Shown here piece after piece: positions 44,592 through 51,834 of a stretch of 64,000 nucleotides of DNA (positions are counted from its first letter, which is position 1; the number at the start of each line of letters is the position of its first letter). A program made the position numbers and the translations under genes. Location of the stretch: positions 16,264-80,263 of the forward strand of contig JAMXLM010000045.1 of NCBI GenBank assembly GCA_024280995.1. Direction: 5' to 3'. Source of the DNA: Candidatus Dormiibacterota bacterium. Lineage in GTDB: Bacteria; Chloroflexota; Dormibacteria; Dormibacterales; Dormibacteraceae. The notes under the pieces are model-generated. The model saw nothing but the letters and a program-made list of their open reading frames with translations, was not told the origin of the DNA and ran no database searches.

Positions 44592-45473
44592 CTACTCGAG
44601 GACGTCTGGCCGCACGGTGCGGACGACCGCGATGGTGGCGAAGATCAGCGCGTACACCCCGATCACGAGCAGCGCGTGGGTCGCGTCCACCGCCGCCAGC
44701 GGCTGAGCGAAGGCCGGTCTCGCTCGGTGGCTGGGCTCGAGCAGCTCGAGGACGACGTTGAGGTTCGCGCCCAGCTGATACTGGCTGATCGCCGTCCAGG
44801 GCTGGGTATGCCCCGTGGCGCGGATGCCGAGGATCAGGAGGATGTTCAAGAAGTTGTCGACCGGGAAGAAGGCAAGGGCCGCCGCGATCGCAAACGCCAG
44901 CGACCGTCCGATCCCGGCCGCGGCCGCGACCAGCAAGATCGCGACCCCGATGCTGATCGCCTGTACCAGTGCCCAGCGGCCGACATCGGCCCAGAACGCG
45001 CTCGAGATGTGCCCGATCGGATCGAAGCCGCCGCTGAGGGCCAGGATCATCAGGGCGAGGATCGTCCCGACGAGCAGGGTGAAGCCGATGAGGAGCACCG
45101 CCCCGACCGCAGCGAGCGTGAGCATCTTGGCGAGCAGCAGCTGCATGCGCCCGGTCCCGCGCGCGTAGATGATCCGGATCGTGCCCGAGGAGTACTCCAT
45201 GCCCAGGAGGCGCGCCCCGAAGATCAGGATGAAGATGCCCGAGCCGATCTGGAACACGGTGCCGAACGTCTCCAGCTTGTCGTAAGCCCAAACGGTCGGA
45301 TCCGAGAGCAGCAAAGGCTTGAGGTTGTCGGCGCCGGAGATCGCGAGCACGATCACGCCGAGCAGCAGCGTCGCCCCCGCCAGAGACAACCAGAAGCTCA
45401 GCTGCCGCGAGAGCTTGAGCGCCTCGCCGCGCACGGCGCCGGTGAAGCGGGGTCGAAGCACCGCAATGCTCAA
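44592..45473 (-). CDS. ABC-2 type transporter permease
   Basis: A 293-residue protein with six hydrophobic helices and the ABC-2 segment LLGMEYSSGTIRIIYARGTGRMQLLLAKM (cytoplasmic coupling region). It is paired with the ATPase gene by a 4-bp overlap. It likely exports a drug, peptide or lipid; no substrate clue is present. Confidence 0.87.
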   Translation of the reverse strand: MSIAVLRPRFTGAVRGEALKLSRQLSFWLSLAGATLLLGVIVLAISGADNLKPLLLSDPTVWAYDKLETFGTVFQIGSGIFILIFGARLLGMEYSSGTIRIIYARGTGRMQLLLAKMLTLAAVGAVLLIGFTLLVGTILALMILALSGGFDPIGHISSAFWADVGRWALVQAISIGVAILLVAAAAGIGRSLAFAIAAALAFFPVDNFLNILLILGIRATGHTQPWTAISQYQLGANLNVVLELLEPSHRARPAFAQPLAAVDATHALLVIGVYALIFATIAVVRTVRPDVLE

Positions 45474-46387
45474 TTCGCCTTCTCCTCGGTGAGGCTCAAG
45501 AACACCTCCTCCAGGTCGTGCTCGCGGGGGCTGACGAAGTCGGGCTGGTGGCCGTTCTCGACGAGGAACTTGATCAGCTCGCGGCCGCGCCCGTCCGGCG
45601 CCGGCGTCACCACGAGCCCGTCTTCGGCCCGCGCACCGGCGGCCCAGGACTGCGCGCGGAGCGCCTGGAGCAGGTCAAGAGGCGAGTCCACCTTGACCTC
45701 GTACTCGCCGGGAGCCTGCACGAGGTCGGCGACTTTCGCAACCCGCACCAGCCGGCCGTGGTTGATGATCGCCACCCGGGTGCATATCTGCTGCACCTCG
45801 CTGAGGACATGGCTCGAGATGAAGACCGTCTTGCCCGCGGCCGCGAGCTGGCGCAGCAGATCGCGCATCTCCACGATGCCGGCCGGGTCCAACCCGTTCG
45901 CCGGCTCGTCGAGGATCAGCAGGTCGGGATCGTTCAACAGCGCGATCGCGAGGCCCAGGCGTTGCTTCATGCCCATCGAGTAGGTCCGGACCCTGTCACG
46001 CTCCCTGCCCTTCAAGGAGACGATCTCCAGGACTTCGTCGATGCGCCTGGGCGCAACCCCGCCGAGCAGGTCGCCGACGGCGCGAAGGTTGTCGCGACCG
46101 GAGAGGTAGCCGTACAGCGCGGGTGATTCCACCAGGGCGCCAACCCGAGGCAACACCTCGGCGCGATGCGCCCTGACCTCGCGACCAAGGATCTCGACCG
46201 AGCCGCTGCTCGGCGCGATGAGGCCGAGGGCCATCCGGATCGTGGTGGTCTTGCCTGCGCCGTTCGGTCCGAGAAAGCCGAAGAGCTCGGCGCGGTCGAC
46301 CTCGAGATCGAGGTTCTCCACGGCGAGCCGCTCGCCATACGACTTGTGTAAGGCGCGGGTGCGAAGTACCGGCGGGGCGGTGCTCAC
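45470..46387 (-). CDS. ABC transporter ATP-binding protein
   Basis: A 305-residue ATPase of the ABC-2/bacitracin-exporter (BcrA-like) type. It has Walker A GPNGAGKTTT, signature YSMGMKQRLGLA, Walker B LLILDEPANGLDP, the switch His in ISSHVLSE, and a C-terminal extension of about 90 residues typical of drug-export ATPases. It drives the permease encoded just downstream. Confidence 0.92.
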   Translation of the reverse strand: MSTAPPVLRTRALHKSYGERLAVENLDLEVDRAELFGFLGPNGAGKTTTIRMALGLIAPSSGSVEILGREVRAHRAEVLPRVGALVESPALYGYLSGRDNLRAVGDLLGGVAPRRIDEVLEIVSLKGRERDRVRTYSMGMKQRLGLAIALLNDPDLLILDEPANGLDPAGIVEMRDLLRQLAAAGKTVFISSHVLSEVQQICTRVAIINHGRLVRVAKVADLVQAPGEYEVKVDSPLDLLQALRAQSWAAGARAEDGLVVTPAPDGRGRELIKFLVENGHQPDFVSPREHDLEEVFLSLTEEKAN

Positions 46388-46425
46388 GCACTATCGAGCA
46401 CCGCGCCCGCCGACTTTGTGACTTT

Positions 46426-47649
46426 TTAGGGGTTGACCGCTCCGAGCGTGACGTCTGCCGTCCGCCGGCTCCCATCCTGCGTGGTCCAGCTCACCGACAC
46501 CCTCTCGCCGGCCTGGTGGGACTTGATCGCCGTGCCGAGCTCGTCGGCCGACGCGACCGATGTGCCGGCGATACCGGTTATCACCGACCCGGCGCCGATG
46601 CCGGCCTTTGCCGCCGGCGATCCGCTCTGGACGCCGACGACGAGCGCGCCGGAGACGCCCGCCTGGGCCGAGACCGAGACTCCGAGATACCCGACCTGGC
46701 CGTACGTCAGGTCGGATCCCGTCTCGTGGCCGCGGATTCGATTGGCCTGTGCGACGGCATTGTCAGAGGAGACGGCGTAGCCAACATCGGAGGCCGAGGA
46801 GCGGAAGCCCTGTGCCTGGCCGGCGGTGATCATGCCGATGACCTGGCCTGAGCTGTTGACGAAAGCGCCGCCCGAGTCACCCTCGTAGATGACGGCGTCG
46901 CTCTGCACCATCCCGCTGAGCGTCTCAGAGTCGTTCTGGCCGGTTCCAGCGGTGATGGTCTGGTCCAGAGCCGTGACGTGGCCCTGGGTCACTCGTGGCG
47001 TGCCGCCCTGTCCGAGCGCGTTGCCGATCGCGAGGATCGCGTCGCCGACATGGACCGACGACGAGTCGGCGAAGGTCACGGTCGGCAGGTCGGAGACCGA
47101 CTGGTCGATCTGGATCACCGCAACGTCCTTGCTGACGTTCACCCCGACCACGTGGGCCGAGTACGTCTGTGACTGGCCTTGGACGGTCACCGAGATACTG
47201 GTCGAACCGGTGACGACGTGGTTGTTGGTGAGGATCTCGCCGGTCGAGCTGATGATCATCCCCGTGCCCGCGGCCTCGCCATTGCCGAGCCGCGTGTTGA
47301 TGTCGACCAGCGCCGGGATGACTTTGGCCGCCGCAGCGTCGGCCGACCCGTTGCTGGACGAGTTCGGTGACGGCGAGACCTGCGTAATCGGGGCTTCGGG
47401 CTGCAGCGGCGCCAGCGCGGAGGGGTGCGAGTTGCTGACCGCGCGCGCAAGGCCCCACCCGATGCCCGCGCCCGCGCCCGCCGCGACGACGGCGATCAAG
47501 ACGACGTAGGCCGCGATCCGATTCCACATCGAGCTGTCGGTGGGCGGAGGAGGGGGCGGTGGCGCCCACATCGGCGCCTGAGGAAGCGTGGACTCCTCGG
47601 GCGGGGTCAGCGAGTTCTGCTCCGGCTGGACAGGGTTCTCTTCAGACAT
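46426..47649 (-). CDS. Membrane-anchored HtrA/DegP-like serine protease with PDZ domain
   Basis: A 407-residue protein. A Pro-rich cytoplasmic N-terminus (1-40) precedes one membrane helix (42-70), then a linker. The trypsin-like domain has catalytic His144 (TNNHVV), Asp175 (SKDVAVIQ) and Ser259 (EGDSGGAF). A PDZ domain follows (about 310-400: YLGVSVSAQ, GSPAAKAGIGAGSVI). It would act in quality control outside the membrane. The upstream gene on the same strand encodes a membrane-bound sigma-region-4 protein, with 208 bp between. Confidence 0.92.
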   Translation of the reverse strand: MSEENPVQPEQNSLTPPEESTLPQAPMWAPPPPPPPTDSSMWNRIAAYVVLIAVVAAGAGAGIGWGLARAVSNSHPSALAPLQPEAPITQVSPSPNSSSNGSADAAAAKVIPALVDINTRLGNGEAAGTGMIISSTGEILTNNHVVTGSTSISVTVQGQSQTYSAHVVGVNVSKDVAVIQIDQSVSDLPTVTFADSSSVHVGDAILAIGNALGQGGTPRVTQGHVTALDQTITAGTGQNDSETLSGMVQSDAVIYEGDSGGAFVNSSGQVIGMITAGQAQGFRSSASDVGYAVSSDNAVAQANRIRGHETGSDLTYGQVGYLGVSVSAQAGVSGALVVGVQSGSPAAKAGIGAGSVITGIAGTSVASADELGTAIKSHQAGERVSVSWTTQDGSRRTADVTLGAVNP

Positions 47650-47857
47650 TCTCGTGTTGATAACCTCCGCGTCCCAGATTCGACGCGGCCCCTGGGAAGT
47701 GCATCGACGAATGCTTAGCGTTTGCTGAGAGGTCTACGTTACGAGCCTTGTCCGTCGTTGCCAGGCAACGATTATTTTGTTGACGCCTTTCGAAATCGTG
47801 TGAAAGGATGGCATCGGCCGGTCGATTCGAAAGGCGCAAGCCAGACGGATCGCCCGG
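47650..47857. other. 208-bp intergenic region with two hairpins
   Basis: It lies between the sigma-like gene and the HtrA-like gene (both minus). CGTTGC-CAG-GCAACG (47757-47771) is a perfect hairpin, followed on the plus strand by ATTATTTTG. CCTTTC/GAAAGG, about 10 bases apart, forms another near 47787-47810. GGAGG lies about 14 bases before the protease ATG. Promoter elements are not clear. Confidence 0.45.
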
Positions 47858-48754
47858 TCACTTGTTTAAGTGGCCGCATCCTCCTGGTCCGGGCGTGGTC
47901 ACGGGCGGCTCCTTGTGGCCGGTGCCTCGCGGTCCGACGGGAGTCGGAGCTGGAGCGCTGGTCGGGTTGCCGTGGCAGACCCTGGTCGAGGTCACGATCG
48001 GCGTCGAAGCGTCTTTGGTCGCCGCGTCCTTCCCCTTCGCCGTCATTGCAACGTCGATCGCCTGGGTCAGCGGCTGATTCAGATCGACGACCGCGGAGGG
48101 CAGCACCTGGCCTTGTGGCAGCAGATGCACCCTGTGGATGGCCGCCGGCCCGCTGACGGCGGTCACACCTGGGACTGAGGGAGGGGCGACCACGAAAACG
48201 ACCGCCACGCTCGTCGCCGCGCCGGCCGCCACCATGGCGACGGTGCTCGGCCAGCGGTTGTTGCGCACGTAGTGGAACAGCCGCTCGTAGGCGGCGAGGG
48301 CCAGGAGCAGGAGCGTCGTCATCCACACGCCCGCCTTGCGCATCGAGTCCTCGAGCCGCGCCAGGGCGACGGACAAACGGCGGCTCACAGTGCGAACCGA
48401 GATCTGGAGCATCGCGGCGATCTCGCTGTTCGTGTGGCCGCTCAGATAGGCCAGGGAGAGGATGTTCCGGTCGTCCTTTGAAAGCTGCGCCAGCTCGCCG
48501 TGGACCGTGTGACGCTGCAGCGCCGAGACCAGGCCCTGCCACGCTCCGTGGCGGTCCGCGCCGTTGACGCCGTCGGCGGCGAGCATCTTCCGGGCGCCGC
48601 CGTGCTTTCCGAGCCGGCGACGCGGGTCGACGACGAAACCGCGGGAGCCGGTTCGCAGCCAGGTCCGCATCATGCCCGCAAAGCCCAGGTTCGGCGCTCC
48701 GTTCGCGTCGCTGTCAGGCCATTCGGTCTCGATCCGGGCTCGCAAAGCCTGCAA
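47858..48754 (-). CDS. Sigma-70 region-4-like DNA-binding protein with membrane anchor
   Basis: A 298-residue protein. Residues 75-140 form a sigma region 4/LuxR-like helix-turn-helix (LSKDDRNILSLAYLSGHTNS, then EIAAMLQISVRTVSRRLSVA). No region 2 is evident in the short N-terminus. Two hydrophobic stretches (about 144-158 and 171-190) follow, then a Pro/Thr-rich tail of about 100 residues on the other side of the membrane. The domain order suggests a regulator held at the membrane and perhaps released by proteolysis. TTG start; an internal ATG at residue 28 is an alternative. Confidence 0.7.
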   Translation of the reverse strand: MQALRARIETEWPDSDANGAPNLGFAGMMRTWLRTGSRGFVVDPRRRLGKHGGARKMLAADGVNGADRHGAWQGLVSALQRHTVHGELAQLSKDDRNILSLAYLSGHTNSEIAAMLQISVRTVSRRLSVALARLEDSMRKAGVWMTTLLLLALAAYERLFHYVRNNRWPSTVAMVAAGAATSVAVVFVVAPPSVPGVTAVSGPAAIHRVHLLPQGQVLPSAVVDLNQPLTQAIDVAMTAKGKDAATKDASTPIVTSTRVCHGNPTSAPAPTPVGPRGTGHKEPPVTTPGPGGCGHLNK

Positions 48755-48921
48755 ACGCTACAACAAGCTGTGGAAAAGTGAGCGGCTACGTTGTGTAAGT
48801 TGCCGCTGAGTGGGCGGAAGATGGGCCATTACCTGGGCGCGGAACCTGGCGTTCGGGCGGTCATGAGGGCGCTGACGGCCGCCCTGCGTGTCGCTTAGCC
48901 GGCGGTGTCAACCTTGCGTTT

Positions 48922-49914
48922 GTGCGCAAGGTCGACGCGTTCGCCCACATCCTGCCTCGCCCGTATCTCGACCGGCTCGAGAGGCAGCTCGAGTCGTCGA
49001 TGCCTGCCGCCCGGCTCAACTACTACCGCGAGGGCGTCTTCCAGTTCGATCCGGCGCTGACAAACCTCGACGCCAGGTGGCGTGCGCTCGAGCCGTTCGG
49101 CGATTACGTGCAGATCCTGGTCCTGGCCGTACCTCCGCTGGAGGAGGTTGGCCCGCCGCGCGTCGCCGCTGAGTTCGCCAGGCTCGCGAACGACGAGATG
49201 GCGAACCTTGTCGCGAGGCACCCCGACCGGTTCGCCGGCTTCGCCGCCGCCCTTCCGTTCAACGACATCGAGGCGGCTCTGCGAGAGCTCGACAGGGCGA
49301 CGAGCGATCTCGGTGCCCTGGGCGCGCAGGTGTACAGCAACATCCAGGGCTTGCCCCTGGACGATCCGCTCTTCGAGCCTCTGCTCGCCAGGGTCGAGCT
49401 GTTGGAGCGGGCCCTGTGGCTGCACCCGACCCGCAGCGCGACGTTCGCCGACTACCCGTCCGAGGAGACCTCCGACTACGGTCTGTGGTGGTCGTTGGGG
49501 TGGCCCTACGAAACGGCCGCGGCGCTGTCCCGCCTCGTCTATTCGGGGCACATGGAGCGGCACCCCAACTTGAAGGTCATCGCCCATCACGGAGCCGGGA
49601 TGGTGCCCCACTTCTCCGGCCGGCTCGGCATGGGGCCGGGCTACCGGCAGGTCAAGGACTCGCTGCCCCGCCCGCCGATCGACTACTTCAAGCGCTTCTA
49701 TGCGGACACGGCCCTGTTCGGTGCCCCGCACGCGGTTCGGTGCGTCATCGATTTCTTCGGCCGGGACCACGTGCTGTTCGGAACTGACATGCCGCTTGGG
49801 CCGGCGGATTCGATCGCCAGGACGCTGGATGACATCGACGCGTGCGGGCTCGACGACATGGATTGCGCGCTGGTTTACGCGGGCAACGCGGCGCGGCTTC
49901 TCAAGCTCTCATGA
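48922..49914 (+). CDS. Amidohydrolase-2 family protein (ACMSD/decarboxylase-like)
   Basis: A 330-residue TIM-barrel protein. The metal motif at the start of strand 1 is DAFAHILP, where Phe replaces the first His of HxH. Later ligands are the His in LHPTR, HHGAG, and the Asp in FGTDMPLG. Family members include decarboxylases of aminocarboxymuconate semialdehyde and hydroxybenzoates. With the 4-hydroxybenzoyl-CoA-type enzyme nearby, an aromatic substrate is conceivable but unproven. GTG start. It is divergent from the sigma-like gene. Confidence 0.84.
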   Translation: MRKVDAFAHILPRPYLDRLERQLESSMPAARLNYYREGVFQFDPALTNLDARWRALEPFGDYVQILVLAVPPLEEVGPPRVAAEFARLANDEMANLVARHPDRFAGFAAALPFNDIEAALRELDRATSDLGALGAQVYSNIQGLPLDDPLFEPLLARVELLERALWLHPTRSATFADYPSEETSDYGLWWSLGWPYETAAALSRLVYSGHMERHPNLKVIAHHGAGMVPHFSGRLGMGPGYRQVKDSLPRPPIDYFKRFYADTALFGAPHAVRCVIDFFGRDHVLFGTDMPLGPADSIARTLDDIDACGLDDMDCALVYAGNAARLLKLS

Positions 49915-49990
49915 CTGGAGTCCCGTCCGGGTGCGGTTTGCCGCCCTGCCCCACGCTCTGTCCCGGCGCCGCTAGGCCGAAAGCCCCGTT

Positions 49991-50088
49991 GCTCGCACCC
50001 AAGCAGCGAGCCAGTCTGTAGCTGCCTGCCCGAGCCAGGGCCGGGTCGCGAGGAAGGTGCCGCCTTCCCGGTCGTGACTCGGGCGGGC
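49991..50088. other. Structured intergenic region next to tRNA-Thr
   Basis: Nested inverted repeats: GCTCGC/GCGAGC (49991-49996 with 50006-50011); GCCTGCCCGAG/CTCGGGCGGGC (50024-50034 with 50078-50088, one mismatch) enclosing GGAAGG/CCTTCC (50052-50057 with 50063-50068), or alternatively CCGGG/CCCGG. It lies downstream of the tRNA on its strand and after the amidohydrolase on the other. No U-run is present. It could be a processed RNA or a processing structure. Confidence 0.35.
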
Positions 50089-50094
50089 ACCAGA

Positions 50095-50170
50095 TGGAGC
50101 CCACGCCCGGATTCGAACCGGGGACCTTCTCCTTACCAAGGAGATGCTCTACCGCCTGAGCTACGTGGGC
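50095..50170 (-). tRNA. tRNA-Thr (GGT anticodon)
   Basis: A 76-nt cloverleaf on the minus strand. Acceptor GCCCACG pairs with CGTGGGC, then T and an encoded CCA. The D-arm contains AGCTCAGGCGGTAGAGC. Anticodon stem TCTCC/GGAGA encloses loop TTGGTAA with anticodon GGT. The T-arm contains GGTTCGAATCC. All standard features are present. Confidence 0.96.
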
Positions 50171-50186
50171 GCGGGCGCAGCCAACG

Positions 50187-50192
50187 ATACTA
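50187..50192 (-). promoter_or_regulatory. -10 box of tRNA-Thr
   Basis: TAGTAT on the minus strand lies 16 bp before the tRNA 5' end, the right place for a tRNA promoter -10. The -35 region is not well conserved. Confidence 0.4.
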
Positions 50193-50235
50193 GAGCCCCT
50201 TCGGAGCTCCTCGACCGCCGGCTACGTCGCCGCGC

Positions 50236-50667
50236 TCAATCGTCCGAGAAGAAGATCCCGTTGCGCTCCCGGCCGAACACGCTCTTCACATTCGTCACGC
50301 CGGGGCTCGAGGTGAACTCGAAACCTTCCTCCATGCCCGACCAGGCGATGTCGACGTTGGCGAGGAAATACCGCCCGGCAAAACGATGCACCGGGTCGGA
50401 GACGTTGAACGCGTCTCCTTTGGCGGTCCAGCTCATGTTGAAGGAAACCGACGCGTCGACCTCTGGCCCATCTTTCAACGCGTTCTCGAGGTTGCCGTAG
50501 TCCTCGAGGTCGAAGTCCGACAGAGCGAGCGTCGCCCTTCCATCTTCGAAGTCAGCCTGGAGAGCACCCTCCTTGACCGGCACCGTCCAGAACAAACCGG
50601 AGCTTCGGATGCCAGGGTTGAAGTCGTGGACCTGGTTGGTGCCGACGGCACCGTTGAAGAGGTCCAT
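50236..50667 (-). CDS. Hypothetical protein, partner of a Tat-exported protein
   Basis: A 143-residue soluble protein with no signal peptide (MDLFNGAVGTNQVHDFNPGI at the start). Beta-rich segments follow (GLFWTVPVKEG, ASVSFNMSWTAKGDAFNVSD, FAGRYFLANVDIAWSGMEEGFEF). Its ATG directly follows the stop of the Tat-exported protein gene, so the two are one operon. I do not recognise a family. Confidence 0.62.
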   Translation of the reverse strand: MDLFNGAVGTNQVHDFNPGIRSSGLFWTVPVKEGALQADFEDGRATLALSDFDLEDYGNLENALKDGPEVDASVSFNMSWTAKGDAFNVSDPVHRFAGRYFLANVDIAWSGMEEGFEFTSSPGVTNVKSVFGRERNGIFFSDD

Positions 50668-51096
50668 TCAGATGAAAGCGAAGGTCCCATGGTGCATGAG
50701 GCCGTCCTCTCCCCGATAGAGGCCACTCATGAAGCCGTTGTCGACCTGGAAGCTCAGCGGTCCGGTCGTGCCCACGCCCTTGCCGGTCACGCGACACAGT
50801 CCGACCAGGCCGTTGAAATCGGTGATCTCCGAAGGCTCGCTTATCGGCAGGCCGTCGTTGGGCACCACCGTGGGGAAGTGGTGGACGAAGACGCTCGTCG
50901 CGTCAGGAAAATGCACCGTCACGCCCTGGGGAATCGGGACTGGGAAGGCCGTCGCCAGGTTGTCTGTGTCGGCCAAAACCCCGGGGATGCGCAGGCCCGT
51001 CGCCAGTGCTCCAGCCGATGCCGCCGCGGCACCGAGAAACTGCCGTCGGGAAAGGGAATGCCACAAGCGGTGTTCGTGGCTGCCAGAGAAACCCAT
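50668..51096 (-). CDS. Tat-exported hypothetical protein
   Basis: A 142-residue protein. The N-terminus has a twin-arginine signal (SRRQFLGAAAASAGALATG), so the folded protein would be exported. The mature part (TVHFPDATSVFVHHFPTVVP, GLCRVTGKGVG, FQVDNGFMSGLYRGEDGLMHHGTFAFI) has no family known to me. ATG 51096 places the signal correctly; the frame continues upstream to 51159. It is divergent from the rhodanese gene. Confidence 0.65.
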   Translation of the reverse strand: MGFSGSHEHRLWHSLSRRQFLGAAAASAGALATGLRIPGVLADTDNLATAFPVPIPQGVTVHFPDATSVFVHHFPTVVPNDGLPISEPSEITDFNGLVGLCRVTGKGVGTTGPLSFQVDNGFMSGLYRGEDGLMHHGTFAFI

Positions 51097-51202
51097 GGCG
51101 CGGACCTCCAGCTGCAACCGCCTCGCCCCAAGGCGCGTTGTCCGCGCCGGGCTTAACACACGGCGGACCGCCTGTCAACTAAACAGTTCATACTCCCCGG
51201 AC

Positions 51203-51580
51203 ATGGCGGCGATCGACGAGCTCGTGCGTCGAGCTCGACAGCGGTTCAAGCGTCTGACTCCGCCTGAGGCGCAAGCGGCGCGCTCGCGCGGCGCGCTTCT
51301 CGTCGACACCCGGACTGCCGACCAACGAGGCAGCGGAGGCAGCATTCCCGGCGCGCTGGTCATCGACCGTACGGTGCTCGAGTGGCGCCTGGACCCGACG
51401 TCGCCGACTCGCGTGCCGGAGGCGGCGAACACCGAGATCCACGTCATCCTGATCTGCCAGGAGGGGTATTCGTCCAGCCTCGCGGCGGCATCGCTGCTCG
51501 ACCTCGGGCTGGTCAACGCGACCGACGTCATCGGCGGGTTCGAGGCCTGGCGGGCTGCCGGACTCCCCGTGAACCGCTAG
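51203..51580 (+). CDS. Rhodanese-domain sulfurtransferase
   Basis: A 125-residue single rhodanese domain: LTPPEAQAARSRGALLVDTRTADQ, the GSIPGALVIDRTVLEWRLDP segment, active-site Cys in ICQEGYSSS, and IGGFEAWRAAGLPV at the end. It transfers sulfane sulfur via the Cys. ATG 51203 is chosen because the upstream part of the frame is antisense to the Tat protein. It overlaps the convergent mtrB by 4 bp. Confidence 0.88.
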   Translation: MAAIDELVRRARQRFKRLTPPEAQAARSRGALLVDTRTADQRGSGGSIPGALVIDRTVLEWRLDPTSPTRVPEAANTEIHVILICQEGYSSSLAAASLLDLGLVNATDVIGGFEAWRAAGLPVNR

Positions 51581-51834
51581 AGGCCGGACGACACCTTCCC
51601 GACGTCGGTCATTATCTCCGCCTTCCCGCGGACCTTGATCGCCGCCGTCAGCTGCGTGAACTGCGCGACCAGCACCTCGCCGGCGTCAAGCCGCTCTGAG
51701 TGATGAGATCGCGTGTCCTTGCCTCGGGTCAGGCCCATGATCACGACGCCATCCTCGAGCGCCTTGACGACGATGTACCGACTACTGGCCTCTTCGTCCT
51801 CGGTCACCGTTCCAACCACCTTTTCCGTTGCCAT
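51577..51834 (-). CDS. mtrB: TRAP, trp RNA-binding attenuation protein homologue
   Basis: An 85-residue protein that aligns closely with Bacillus TRAP, an 11-subunit ring that binds tryptophan and (G/U)AG-repeat RNA to control trp genes. Matching segments are KALEDGVVIMGLTRGKDT, HHSERLDAGEV, AQFTQLTAAIKVRG. Residues equivalent to the tryptophan-pocket Thr25, Thr30, Thr49 and Thr52 are T36, T41, T60 and T63. RNA contacts Lys37, Lys56 and Arg58 correspond to R48, K67 and R69. It starts inside the dnaE 3' end (53-bp overlap), so expression is tied to dnaE. No trp gene is in the window. Confidence 0.88.
   Translation of the reverse strand: MATEKVVGTVTEDEEASSRYIVVKALEDGVVIMGLTRGKDTRSHHSERLDAGEVLVAQFTQLTAAIKVRGKAEIMTDVGKVSSGL

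Noticed and set aside
48824..48901. 25-residue frame between the sigma-like gene and the amidohydrolase
   Set aside because: Short, without a convincing ribosome site, and with composition typical of random GC-rich sequence.
49981..50094. Cobalamin riboswitch or signal recognition particle RNA next to tRNA-Thr
   Set aside because: GGGAAGGCGGC recalls part of a B12 riboswitch, but the other conserved boxes and the SRP GGAAGG asymmetric loop context are missing.
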